NCBI RefSeq assembly: GCF_032854445.1
Contig: NC_088300.1
Coordinates: 72,454,984-72,518,983 of the forward strand
Direction of reading: 5' to 3'
Length of the DNA: 64,000 bases
Origin: Liolophura sinensis
Lineage: Eukaryota; Mollusca; Polyplacophora; Chitonida; Chitonidae
The position numbers and the translations under genes are program-made. Positions 1-10,739 of this stretch are shown here, in pieces; position 1 is the first letter of the stretch; the number at the start of each line of letters is the position of its first letter. The notes beneath the pieces are model-generated. The model was not told the origin of the DNA and did no database searches. It saw nothing but the letters and a program-made list of their open reading frames with translations.

Positions 1-141
1 GCCAATAAAAATGACTGAGAATCTTATGATAGGTCTTATTAACACCTAAATGACCTGCTAACGGCGTTTCATGCGCTATGGTCAGTATGTCTTTTCGATA
101 AGACTTGGGCACAACTACCTGATGCTTAATTGCCCATTCAT
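1..141 (-). pseudogene. LTR retrotransposon integrase, zinc-binding N-terminus (cut by window edge)
   Basis: Read on the minus strand in the frame ATG-TTT-CGT, this stretch gives an uninterrupted segment that includes WAIKHQVVVPKSY, HETPLAGHLGVNKT and a final FYW. This is the start of the H2C2 zinc-binding domain (His...GHLG...K-T...FYW) of Ty3/Gypsy integrases, which opens the integrase and helps bind cDNA ends. The frame differs from that of the gag-protease ORF to its right, whose last residues (DVSLGG) overlap it out of frame, so a single-base indel lies near 140-165. The paired cysteines, the catalytic DDE core and any reverse transcriptase would lie left of the window. Family assignment is firm; activity cannot be judged and is unlikely given the frameshifts. 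Confidence 0.8.
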
Positions 142-2054
142 CCTCCCAACGAAACATCGGGAGGCCTCCACTGCCGCATCAATATGCCAGACTTGACATA
201 GTAGTAGCATGGGTCAGGTAAAGATTCACCATCTTTAGCTGCATCATTAAACAAGCAAGAAATACTTGGATCACTGTGTTGTTCAGCAATCAACTCAGTC
301 CTACAAAATGGCTGATCACCATTAACAAAATTAGTATCTACTTCCTGCTGGCTGTCTAATTTGGAAGAATCTCCATCCAACATTTTGTTGAGAAAAGTCT
401 CACTCAAATCAACAGTATTACCCTGGTCTGTACTGACTTTTCTAGACATAGCTCTTGTAACAACACAGGAAGGATATAAACCCGCTATCTCGCTTTCAAC
501 TGGCTCTGTGACTGAATTCATAGAAGGCTTATCAACCATTAAGGGATCAACAGTAACTTTATCATGTGCTAAGTCATTTCCCAACAACAAATGAATACCC
601 TCAAAAGGTAATGAAGGCTTAATGCCTACCCTGACAGGTCCAGATATCAAATCTGACGACAAATAAATATCATGAAGGGGAACACTGACAAAGTCACTAG
701 ACTCTACACCTCTAATAAGGGCACGAACCCCAGAGTATGACTCTTCAGAAAAGGGCAGAGTATTCATCAACAGCAGAGACTGAGATGCCCCAGTATCCCT
801 TAATATCTTTATAGGGGTAGCCCCAGACATGTCGCTTCTAAGCGACACTGAACCAGAATTGATAAACGGAGCGAAGCTATCCATAGAGCATTTGGGAATC
901 TTATCCAATCCCATGTCAGCTAACTCAGATCTGCTTTTAACTGCTGATGTAACTTCCGGCAATGTTTTGTGCTTTGCAACACAAAGACCTGTGGGCTTAG
1001 ACTCATTCTGAGCTTCCCGTCTCCTTTTCAACGTGTAACATTCACTCATCACGTGACCTACCCGCTTGCAAAAATTACAAGTGACCCTATTTCGAGGACT
1101 ACCATTCCAATCTGAACTACGTGAACCATGAGCTGTAGAACCATTGGAGCCTGGTGTAGAACTCTTCTGTGTAGAGCTACCTCTACCTGTTGCATGTGAC
1201 TGGGTATTTCTACGTGTAAATGAATTAAATGGCTTACCCGTGTATGTAACCTTATGTGTCAAAGAATAATTATCAGCTAAACTGGCTGCCTCTTCAAGTG
1301 TACTCGCCTTCTGCTCATCAACGAACACCTTTACATCATTATGAATACAACGCTTGAACTCTTCTACCAGCACAAGCTGACGCAAACTTTCAAAATCCTT
1401 GCCTATTTTCTTGGCTATACACCAGCAATCAAACAACTGCTCCTTAGCTCGACCAAATTCAACGTATGTCTGATCTCTACCTTTTTCATAGTTACGAAAT
1501 TTCTGGCGGTAAGCTTCAGGCACCAATTCATAACCCTTTAAAATTACCTCTTTCACATAGTCATAATTGGAAGCACTCTCTACACTTAACTGAGTGTAAA
1601 TTTCCCTGGCCTTTCCAATTAGCACACTCTGTAATAACATAGTCCAGAACTCTTTAGGCCACTTCAAGCTATTTGCAATTTTCTCAAAATGCAGAAAATA
1701 CTTATCCACCTCTTTTTCCTGAAAGGATGGAACTAACCGAATGTATTTGGTCACATCAAATCCTGAATCCTGTCTACCGGAAGGACCCGGTTTCTCATCT
1801 CTCTCTATCTCTAACTTTTTCATTTGGAACTCCAATTCTCTTTCCCTCTCTCTTTCTTGCCTCTCACTCTCCTCTCTCTGCACTTCCCTCTCTCGCTCCT
1901 TTTCCTCTCTCTGCACTTCCCCCTCTCTCTCTTTTTCCTCTCTCTGCACTTCCCTCTCTCTCTCTTTTTCCTCTCTCTCCATTTTCAACTTTTCTATCTC
2001 ATGTTCCCTCTCTTTCTCTTTCTCTCTTTCCTCTTTCTCTCTCTGCATTTTCAA
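138..2054 (-). CDS. gag-pol: Ty3/Gypsy gag (capsid, zinc knuckle) plus aspartic protease
   Basis: Open frame of about 638 codons. In order: a highly charged K/E/R coiled-coil-like stretch (about residues 1-90, encoded by purine-only GA-rich repeats); a retrotransposon gag/capsid region (about 100-255; motifs VDKYFLHFEKIA and YRQKFRNYEK); a serine/threonine/glycine linker; one CCHC zinc knuckle CNFCKRVGHVMSEC; and an aspartic protease with the catalytic triplet in LRDTGASQSLL. The knuckle binds RNA during packaging and the protease matures the polyprotein. The left end runs out of frame into the integrase domain. The first Met is not a natural start; translation would begin upstream in the separate gag N-terminal frame. 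Only about 235 residues separate the protease motif from integrase, too few for reverse transcriptase plus RNase H. Confidence 0.88.
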   Translation of the reverse strand: MKMQREKEEREKEKEREHEIEKLKMEREEKEREREVQREEKEREGEVQREEKEREREVQREESERQERERERELEFQMKKLEIERDEKPGPSGRQDSGFDVTKYIRLVPSFQEKEVDKYFLHFEKIANSLKWPKEFWTMLLQSVLIGKAREIYTQLSVESASNYDYVKEVILKGYELVPEAYRQKFRNYEKGRDQTYVEFGRAKEQLFDCWCIAKKIGKDFESLRQLVLVEEFKRCIHNDVKVFVDEQKASTLEEAASLADNYSLTHKVTYTGKPFNSFTRRNTQSHATGRGSSTQKSSTPGSNGSTAHGSRSSDWNGSPRNRVTCNFCKRVGHVMSECYTLKRRREAQNESKPTGLCVAKHKTLPEVTSAVKSRSELADMGLDKIPKCSMDSFAPFINSGSVSLRSDMSGATPIKILRDTGASQSLLLMNTLPFSEESYSGVRALIRGVESSDFVSVPLHDIYLSSDLISGPVRVGIKPSLPFEGIHLLLGNDLAHDKVTVDPLMVDKPSMNSVTEPVESEIAGLYPSCVVTRAMSRKVSTDQGNTVDLSETFLNKMLDGDSSKLDSQQEVDTNFVNGDQPFCRTELIAEQHSDPSISCLFNDAAKDGESLPDPCYYYVKSGILMRQWRPPDVSLGG

Positions 2055-2065
2055 CTTTTCTAACT

Positions 2066-2368
2066 CTATCTCATGTTCCCTCTCTTTCTCTCTCTCTCTT
2101 TCTCCAATCTCAACTTTAACTCAAACTGCTTAAACTTAAGCTCGGCATCAGACTGACCCTCGAACTCATAATCAGATAATGCAGAACTATCAAATTTCCC
2201 TATCTCCACTAAATGTTTTAACAAAGTATGCTGCATATCTCTTTTCCTCCATGAAGACTTTATGGACAAACCTAAAAATGTCCCTAACTTAACCAAGTCT
2301 TCCTTCTTTAAACTCTCAAAAACATCCTGATCGGGCGCATTAAACTGTTTAGGATCAAAATCTCCCAT
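2066..2368 (-). CDS. gag: Retrotransposon gag N-terminus, frameshifted from the rest
   Basis: A 100-codon frame that starts with ATG at 2368, about 105 nt downstream (on the minus strand) of the primer binding site, which is where gag should start. The protein begins MGDFDPKQF and becomes charged (KFKQFELKLRLEKERE). It runs into the GA-rich repeat at 2070-2110, where the +1 neighbouring frame continues as REHEIELEKLKMQREK and joins the long gag-protease frame. The simplest reading is one indel in the purine repeat that split one gag gene in two. A programmed shift is unlikely this far upstream of the knuckle. No catalytic motif is expected in this part. Confidence 0.75.
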   Translation of the reverse strand: MGDFDPKQFNAPDQDVFESLKKEDLVKLGTFLGLSIKSSWRKRDMQHTLLKHLVEIGKFDSSALSDYEFEGQSDAELKFKQFELKLRLEKERERKRGNMR

Positions 2369-2473
2369 TGTAAATATTTAGCCACTGAATCTTTCACCGT
2401 TAAAATTAAGCAATCGCTTCTCACTTGTTTTTAACTTCAAATATCCGGTGCAAAACAAAAGGGAAACAATCAG

Positions 2474-2491
2474 TTCCCGGACAAGCCCCCA
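2474..2491 (-). other. Primer binding site, tRNA-Pro type
   Basis: On the minus strand the 18 bases TGGGGGCTTGTCCGGGAA match the 3' end complement of tRNA-Pro (the primer site type known from murine leukaemia viruses) at 16 positions. The site lies 5 bases inside the predicted LTR end (..GTAACA-GAAAT-). It fixes the direction of the element (5' end at right) and the inner LTR boundary. Confidence 0.75.
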
Positions 2492-2496
2492 ATTTC

Positions 2497-3458
2497 TGTT
2501 ACGGTATTGAAAACAGCAACAGAAAACAGACTCAGTGACTCAATATTACAATGTAAACAATGCTTTATATATAAATGAGACGTACAGTTTTACAAACAGT
2601 TCAACAACAACAACAACATACACATCAGTATTACCGGTCTTAACAAGTTTCCAGTTCACCTTTACATCCCAAGGAACGTATTCCAGGAAATCCAACGTAA
2701 AGACCATGGGATAAACACACAATTCACACAAGTCACAAATTGTCCTAGACAGGTACTTCGCTAGGATAGCGAACACGAACACAGTACACAGGTTACACAG
2801 AACTGGAACAGTCAAGCCTTTGAATGACGTCACACCCGCAGAGCACAACACAGGGTAAATACAGGCATGGAGGTATAATCCACTTTCGATCAGTCACAGC
2901 TCCCGCAGAAGCTCACAAACGAGCCGTTCAGAGACGTAGAGTAATGTCACCTTGTGGCAGAACGAACGTCCTTTGCAAAACTGAAAACTTCAGTTTAGAG
3001 TCCTTGACGACCTTGTCGGTCAGGTGAGGTCAGCGTGTTAAACAAACTACACAGTCAACACTGTATAATCATAATAAAGATCCGAACACCAATAAACGTG
3101 ACTTCCGCAGAAATTCACATAAACCAGACATCAGTACTACTGTGGTACACAAACGGTGTCGGCATAAAAATCTGTCCTCCCAAACGAAACTGGCATCACC
3201 AGCTCATATCAATATAATGGACTCAATACGAGAGCGTCGCACACTCTCCTGGCTCCCAGTGGATGCAGCAAAAATACCTCCCCTCTGCACAGAAAACACG
3301 GCTTATATACGTGCCAGGTGGATTCAACTATTTTTAAACACAGAGTTTAACAGCCAATGAACAGCCAGTTAAATAAACAGAGCCTTGAACAAGGTGCTTT
3401 CGGCCAGGCCCGCGCTGTACATATATAACAGGGCCTGTTATGCTTATAACATATAACA
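2497..3458 (-). mobile_element. 5' LTR of the Gypsy element
   Basis: The inner edge is set by the primer binding site: on the plus strand the block begins TGTTACGG next to it. The outer edge is placed at TAACA ending at 3458, giving terminal TGTTA...TAACA inverted ends and a length of 962 bp. Another TAACA at 3430 would also serve. A TATA box sits inside. The second LTR is outside the window, so LTR identity and target-site duplication cannot be checked. Small ORFs inside (for example 2546-2851 minus) are not recognisable proteins. Confidence 0.6.
3302..3309 (-). promoter_or_regulatory. LTR TATA box
   Basis: TATATAAGCC on the minus strand, about 150 bp inside the predicted left-reading LTR start. 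Transcription would begin about 25-30 bases further, near 3275, giving a U3/R layout typical of an LTR promoter. Confidence 0.5.
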
Positions 3459-4989
3459 CAAAGGTCCGCAGACTAACAGTACATGAAGACGTTAAATAGT
3501 CATACATAACAAGAAAACTCTTCCATGCACGGTTTTATGTGTTATGTCCCCTATTACTCCTTGTTGCTTGCCTGGCAGGAGGCAAGATCCGTGCGGAATC
3601 GGTTGCTAGAGGGCATGCAATGTACAGCACATGTACTTTCCCACCATGTTATTTTTATTAAGAAGAAAGGGAAAGAAGGAAGCGGAAACAAGACAGATTA
3701 TTAAAATCTTGATAATCCTGTCAGTAAGCTAAACATAACCCTAAACATGAAAATTGATGATGACAAATAAAATTTTGTCAAAATATTGAAACGTCAAGGA
3801 AACAACTTTTCATTTCTTGGAGTATCTACGCTGTTGCATAATGTACTAATGATTACTAATCAAACCCAATAATCGAAGATATAGAAAACAGACAATCAGT
3901 TATTCACGGGAGAGGGATATATTGTGTTTAATTTAATTCTAAACATGTAGCGAGATGCATCAAGCATTGTCAGATTGTTCAGTAAATATTTCCTGGTTTT
4001 AGAGGCGTCAGTTTTATACATACACATTCCAGACGTATTTCGGTTGTTGTTTTTTGCGTGAATAACCATTGTCTTTTTACAATGATTACGTTATCTGGTA
4101 TGTAAATTTCTAGATAGTATCTTATGGAATGTGTGGGGTCAATCATGGGACTTTCCTTAAGATTGAGATTAACATTTGTAATTACCACACACCATGGCCT
4201 TAGGACTGAAATGACATTGACGGCTGGTTGAAAGAGTAACTAACTCAACTGGCGTAATGTGCACCAGGCCTGCTCTAAAGTCGGTCTCTAAGTAGTGTTT
4301 TATGACCAGTTCAATATTGCCACAAAATACAGTTTAACTTCCATTGTCTGTGAAATCTGTGAGATGTATGCCGTGTGATGACTCGTAACAATGACTCGCT
4401 AAGCACACAGGGGGTGGGGGTGGGTGTGTGTGGGAGGAGGGGGGGGGGGCGGTTCCTAGAGTGTTGTGTTTAATGCCTATAGAAGGAACTCAATTCTCCA
4501 GTATGCGAAGGGACGTACACCAAATGACTGCTCTTCGTCTGTCTTGTAAATGATTTGCTCCACTATGATTCTAATTCTTTGATGACAACTTCTTCAGAAT
4601 AGAACAAATAGTATATTTCTGCCACTCTCTTTATGACGTTAAGTTTATTAGTGTACACTAAATCTTTTACATCCAAACTGTTGTGCTGACTCATAATGAA
4701 TCTGGTAGAGTGTAGAGTTGGTGGGGGTATTGAGGGGGATGCCGAGGGAGAGGGTGGTTATCATATTTCTTACAAAATCTTTTAGGTTCCTCCACTGTGT
4801 GTAAGTTCCTAATCAAACCGGAAAATAACCCAAAAGTTCCTTGTGAAAAAAATAACTCCTTCCGGATAAAGAAAGCTGGCCCACAATGTTAAAGTTTATA
4901 ATGACATGCTAAGGAGACATGTAACCTTGGTTGTGAAATTATGTCAGTGAGAACAAATCTTGATGTTATCCAGATATGCGCCGTGGGAT
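3459..4989. other. Non-coding, no gene seen
   Basis: AT-rich sequence. No ORF with recognisable protein and no long repeat. A G-rich tract lies at 4410-4452. Confidence 0.5.
4410..4452 (+). repeat. G-rich low-complexity tract
   Basis: Runs of G (GGGGGTGGGGGTGGG, then GGGAGGAGGGGGGGGGG) that meet the simple four-run G-quadruplex pattern. No gene nearby explains it. Confidence 0.6.
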
Positions 4990-5120
4990 CAAGTTCAGCT
5001 CATGCTAGCTTCCTCTCCTGCTGCACGTGGGAAGATCTGTCAGCAAACTACGGATGGACGTGGGATTCCCTCCCACCATAATGCTGGCCACTGTCGTATA
5101 GGGAAAATATAAGTGCCTGA
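4985..5120 (+). mobile_element. SINE-like dispersed repeat, body only
   Basis: Carries the block GCTTCCTCTCC...GTGGGAAG.TCTG.CAGCAA.CT.CGGATGG..GTGGG...CCCACCATAATGCTGGCC.C.GTCGTAT that recurs at about 26505 and 31060. The AAAT tail is missing in this copy. Confidence 0.65.
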
Positions 5121-6760
5121 GTTACCCATTGCAACATATCGTCTACTTAATAAACATCGTAGTTTATTACACAAGTTTAAAATATTAAAACTACATTAAC
5201 AGTTTGTAAATAAGTTTTTCTTGTGCATGACTCTCTCAAAGTAACCAGTCAATGTATGTTTTCGTGAGTGTGGCATACTTTATACTTACGACGTGTGGTC
5301 TGTATATTATTGGAACTTTGAGCACAGGCTGCTTGTGCTAAAGTTTCCTCTATGAATAGCAGCTCGTGTGAACTGCATGCAGGGTAATGATGGGTAGCAT
5401 ATATAGTATTTCTTTAATTTCATTTATATTTCACGCCGCATTAAAGGATATTACCCTCTTTGCGACGGTTTTGAGAATTTATCGATGCATAGTGAAAAAT
5501 CGACAGAGCACAGTAAACCCTTCGCACCTCGCTGTCTCAGCGGCCTATGACGTCAAACAAGCCATATCATTGGTCAAGATCTACTCATCTATGGGGAGGC
5601 TACATTACATGTCTTAGCAAGAGATAGCCTAATACAAGGTAGGCCTATACACGCTTACGTACTGATGTGAAGTTTATCTGCAGTGATCACCCGGTGAAGA
5701 ATTCCATCTATTGTATGGTAATGATTATCATCACAATCATGGACAAGTGGGGCTTCATTATTAACAGTTGTATAACATTCCACAAGAAAAAATATCCCAG
5801 TTATCTGAGGAATTCACAAAATACGTAAACGTCTGTTAAATTAAGAAACAATTCAGCCATTACAATAGCTGTCGAGGTCACACTTCAGTTTATTCAACAG
5901 ATCATTGATAGTATATATATAAATCCGAGAACGCATTCTTCGTTCAGTATCAGAACATTTAAACGTACAGGTAAAAATGCAGCTAGAATACGCGTTCAGA
6001 GTCGTTACAAAAATGGTATTATAATTTTATGACAATGACGTATTATTAAAAACCCATTGCATCCTCTATAAATTAATATTCTGATAAAAACACTATATTC
6101 GGCAACACATGCTCTGCCTTTTATACAAGCCTAAAAGGATTCGTCACAGGCCATGTGCGCATTAGATGTTTCCCGCGAGATATCGTGTGATCTGTGTCCT
6201 TGTGCTCGAACAGTACACAAACATAGCTCAGTCAGTCAGAAGACAACAGAAGCCAGTTGGACAAGGTGGTGAACAGATGACGATCTCCTGACATGGGTGT
6301 AGATATGGTATTTTTGGCTTTAAAAAAAGCTTCCAAATGGCTTTATTTTCTAGCCGAAGGAGTACATACCCATCTTCTTTACATACCTGTAAGGGTATTT
6401 TTACGTAATAATTTTGCCTAGTTGACATGCACATTGATAGCTGAGCGTATTCTTACCAAGCACAAGTCTGCAGTATTTACATCTTACTAATATTTCAGTT
6501 CAGTACAACGCCTGTACATACATATATTCACTCTATGTCCAATAATGCACAGTGAGTTTGATAATGCATTTTCAACTTTTTGCAGAGACATACCGTCTTT
6601 ACCTCCTTTGCAAAAAAGAAGGATTTCTACAACCTGCATGACAGTACTGCTGTTGCCAACTAGCGTTCAAAAGCGCCTAGTCCAGTTATTGGAACCTACT
6701 CTCTTTGGTGTAGGCTTATGTGTAAGTATATGATTCAAGCCATACACTGCATAAAAGTTC
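5121..6760. other. Non-coding, no gene seen
   Basis: The short ORFs at 5387-5617 and 6228-6434 have no recognisable domain, and no other supporting signal is visible. Confidence 0.5.
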
Positions 6761-6762
6761 AT

Positions 6763-6990
6763 TATTTATTAGTTTGATTGTTTCCTAAACCCCGCACTGA
6801 AGAATTTTTCACATACGATGAGGGCCATGTTTATATGTGGAGGAAACCGGAATGGCCGAATCAAACCACCAACCTTTGGCAAGTTTGACAAGTAGTGTTC
6901 AACGAGCGTTAGGATAGTCAAATAGCGGCTGTAGTCGAACACGTATTGTTACCCCACAGACAGAGAGCTGTAATCAAACAAGTTCCCTGA
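6763..6990 (-). mobile_element. SINE-like dispersed repeat, diverged
   Basis: Starts with an interrupted TTATTTATT tail, then a decayed copy of the core seen cleanly near 54300 (TGTTTTACGCCGTACTCAAG) and the block GGAGGAAACCGGA...ACCACCAACCTTTGGCAAGTT, which is shared with copies near 8190 and 12110. Confidence 0.5.
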
Positions 6991-8139
6991 TCTGTGTTTA
7001 TACTCAGCCCGCTCAGCTGTAATTATACGTGTTTTATACACGTGAAGCTTGGGAGGTTAAGTCTTTGATAAAATACACCGTAATATTAATTTAGCTGATG
7101 GAATCTCTCCATTTGATTAAAAAATTGGAGCGGTTATACAGACGCTTCAGGCTGATGTTTTCGTAAGGTTAATCCAACTGGCTTCGACTTTTGAGGAAGT
7201 TAAAAATGTTGATAGGATGTTTGAAGAGATTACGATCAAGAAAAGGGTTTTGTTGGATATACAGCCGCTAGGCGTGATGGCACGAAGATTTACTTATTAT
7301 TCGTTTAACATTGATTTAAATGAATTAATTGTATTTATTAATAAAGAAAATGTACCCTGACGATGTTATCTTTGTTCTGAAGCTTTGTTTCAACCCGCGA
7401 AAGCCACAGTTTCCAGTAAATGAAACTCTTGAAATGACCTGTGAAGGCTTACCAACTTGTCGAAGTGTCTTGTCAAATTGCGCTGCGAGCAGATTCTATC
7501 TCATACTGTTTTTATTTTGTTCGTAAATAGTAACGCCTGGAGAGAAATAACGGGTATATCATGAATATCTATGTAAGTAGATCGGCTACAAAAAGCGACT
7601 AATTTATTAAGACAGTCGTTCATTAGTTCGCTCCTCTGAAACAGGCCAATACTGGATGGGGAAAGTAACTGGGTTGAGCGGATTATTCATTGTTCAATCT
7701 GTTTATCCATTCATTAGATTGGTGTTCATGTCGCCCTCAAGAACATTTCCCTGATATAAGCCGTCAGGCTTATCGGTGTATAGGGAACTGGTCAGAGGAA
7801 ACCACAGCACGTTGCATGGAGGCTGAGAATACGCCTGACGTTAGGCCACGGTCGCATCAAAGAGAGTTGTATACTTACATGTGAAGACATTGAACAAATA
7901 ACACGTAACTGTAACGCCCTCTATATTTTTTGATGAAAATATATGGCTGTATGACCGGACAATCCATGAGTATAGCGGTAAGCAACATTCAGATAAATAC
8001 ATAAATAGTTCAACGACCCTAGACTATTAAGAACTAGGCTGAAAACTGAACAATTAAGACCACGATTAAGCAAGTCATCCTAAGCCTTTTATCTTAAAAT
8101 TTTATATAAAATATGTTCAAACAGTTACAGTTAACACTA
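6991..8139. other. Non-coding, no gene seen
   Basis: Short ORFs only (7329-7526 and 7690-7884), without domains or splice context that I can support. Confidence 0.45.
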
Positions 8140-8385
8140 CTCCCCATTCACTTATACGATGATGAAGGGTTCCTCGGGAAACCAATGCCGTTTGGCAAGT
8201 TACTGATACATCTTCTCGCATGTGACGTACAGATATATACACCATATTGCTAGAAGACACGTGGTCCTCATGGAACGATAGACTGCGTCAGGGGATCACA
8301 CGAGCGTGTTGTCGCCAATACCCAGCAGCGCAAAGAGCGCAGAAATCCACAAATTCTCTGTCCTGGTAACAAGCTTTACTTTGAT
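8140..8385 (-). mobile_element. SINE-like dispersed repeat, tRNA-type subfamily
   Basis: Shares TTTGGCAAGTTACTGA...CATGTGACGTA...TATTGC.AGA...GTGGTC...CGCAGAAATCCACAAATTC with the copy at 11999-12345. The tail is not visible. Confidence 0.5.
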
Positions 8386-9914
8386 CTTTTCTTGAATGCA
8401 AAGAATGATCAATGCTGTTGCTATTTTAATGCAAATAATAAGCAGTCGGGAACAAGTATATTTTCTATAGAATGAATTATACAATTTTCTATGTGTAGTG
8501 GCAAAAGAGTCAGTTTCCAATTTTTTAAATTGTACTTTGGAAGTTGGCCTGTCGATTGTGTGCCTACTTTCTAGCTGATAAAACTGGCCTTAATTTTTTT
8601 CTTTTGCATACCAATGACATGTTTTTAACTTTGATAATTGCCGTGATTTGCTGCCCGAAATTTGACCAGTCATTGCCTTCCTATCGGATAAAATGTTTTG
8701 TAGGTCTTCACCGAATTTTGTTGACCCTTAAATTGTATCAAATTTGACACCGCTAATAATTTATTCATCACACACCAGGGAATACATACAAGTGTGTCAC
8801 ACAGATTTGCCTGTGTTTTAAAGGTGGCCAAATTGGGTGGATCATCTGATAACATGAAAGCAAGACGACCAGAGTTTTTGTTTTTGCCAAGCTTAATGAG
8901 TAACTAATGATTCAGAAGTTACAAACAACTATTAATTAACATGTGATAGTCTCCTTTGTGAACATTAGCTACTATACTTAAAATTTTCCGCTCGTATGGC
9001 ATCAAAACATACACCTGTGTACTATTAGACATGTGCATAAAAATAATCACAGATGACCGGAGCCTAAACGTTAGTGTCACTTAACTGCTCTACCTCATTG
9101 CCGCCATTGTCTTTTGTCGATAACGAACTGATTTAAGAAAAAACGACGTCGGAATAACGTCAAATAAAAACAAAGTAATGAAAAAGCAACATACAACTTG
9201 GTATAATCATTAAATAATCCCCTTGGCGATGAGATACAAATCTCTTAAAGCTAGGTAAATTACCTGCATGACACGCTTTTTACCGTGTTTATTTCGAGAT
9301 AATGTCAAGATAATGTACATATACACCGTGCTTTTCTGACCTCGGGAGTAAAACACTTTCTTTATTATTTCTTACATTGTCTGTCTAATTGTAGAATGGA
9401 GTCAGACAAGTCATGGAGGTTCTCAGAGACTCGGAGAATTTTTCTTTTGTTAACAGACAGTTTCTAGATGTTAATATTGATCCCATTTTGGATCATTATA
9501 TCCTGATCTGAGAGATTATTATATGTGACATAATCCGATCTTGAACGCCGCCTACTGTTAAGTTTTCAACATCACTTAAGTGAATGTTTTGACCTTAGTC
9601 TGTATCTACCTAACAAACTGTTGATTTTTTAAACACTCAATTTCTCAATAGAAATGTCATATTATCACCCCAATGAGTAGTCTGAAAATGTTTCTCTCAT
9701 TATTGGTGCAAAATCATTACTTTATTTAAGTGAAGAAATATTTGGGACAAATGTTTTCTATGAAGGCAGTCTTTAAACTGCATGGAGCACATTTAATTGG
9801 TTGCTTTGGTACTGACTTAATGAAAGAATTGCTTCACTTTAATGTACACTGCTTTTCTAGCTCGCTGTCAGTGTGGTATCATATATGATGGGTGCAACCA
9901 TGGTGTATTAACCA
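8386..9914. other. Non-coding, no gene seen
   Basis: AT-rich, with no recognisable coding, RNA or repeat structure. Confidence 0.45.
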
Positions 9915-10020
9915 GTAAATGTTGCCAATGTAGTCATCAATGATGATGGTCGATATGGAAATGCAGTCATCATTGATGATGGTCGGTATGGAAGTGCTGT
10001 CATCAATGACCAGTGAAGTG
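9915..10020. repeat. Short tandem repeat, about 36-bp unit, 2-3 copies
   Basis: Units of the form GTCATCAATGATGATGGTCGATATGGAAATGCA with point changes. The GGTCGATATG core is shared with the 33-bp array at 10435, so both probably come from one degenerate minisatellite region. Confidence 0.65.
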
Positions 10021-10124
10021 TTCAGCGATGGAGACGATATGGAAAGTGATAAATATTATTGTGGAAAGAGAGATAAACTGATGGATGCTGCTATGTAATT
10101 GTAGTCAGCAGTGCTGGGGTCCGA

Positions 10125-10262
10125 TATAGATTTATTTATTTATTTCATTTGATTTTTGGTCACTCTGTAGTCAAGAATATTTCATTAATACGACGGTATG
10201 AGTGCCTCCCATGAGAAAACGGAGACACGGGAAAGAATGCCAGCCTGAGCTTCGTCGATTTA
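10125..10262 (-). mobile_element. SINE-like dispersed repeat
   Basis: Has an (ATTT)n tail, then TGGTCACTCTGTAGTCAAGAATATTTCATTAATACGACGG and a shortened body ending CCAGCCTGAGCTTCG. The order matches the reverse orientation of the family. Confidence 0.65.
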
Positions 10263-10434
10263 GACATTTAGTCATCAATAATGGCTGCTGATGGAGAAGT
10301 GTAGTCATGAGCGATTAATGTTAATGTTGAAGTGCAGTCGACAGCCATCAACGATGTAGCCATGGCGAATGTAAATGTGAAACTGTGTGCATCATTCATA
10401 AATGCTAATGTGAAAGTGTAGTCAGTCTAGTAAA

Positions 10435-10720
10435 GGAGGTCGATATTTGAGTGTACTCATCAGTAATGGAAGTCGATGTTTGAGTGTACTCATCAGTAAT
10501 GGAGGTCGATATGAGAGTGTACTCATCAGTAATGGAGGTCGATATTTGAGTGTACTCATCAGTAATGGAGGTCGATATGAGAGTGTACTCATCAGTAATG
10601 GAGGTCGATATGAGAGTGTACTCATCAGTAATGGAGGTCGATATGAGAGTGTACTCATCAGTAATGGAGGTCGATATGAGAGTGTACTCATCAGCAATGG
10701 AGGTCAATATGAAAGTGTAG
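10435..10720. repeat. 33-bp minisatellite, about 8.7 copies
   Basis: The unit is AGTAATGGAGGTCGATATGA followed by GAGTGTACTCATC. Because 33 is a multiple of three and the unit lacks stops in three of the frames, the array makes spurious ORFs on both strands (11-residue repeats such as SITDEYTLIST on the minus strand). No start context, splice signal or composition argues for a real protein. Confidence 0.9.
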
Positions 10721-10739
10721 TGTATCATTAGTGATAAAA

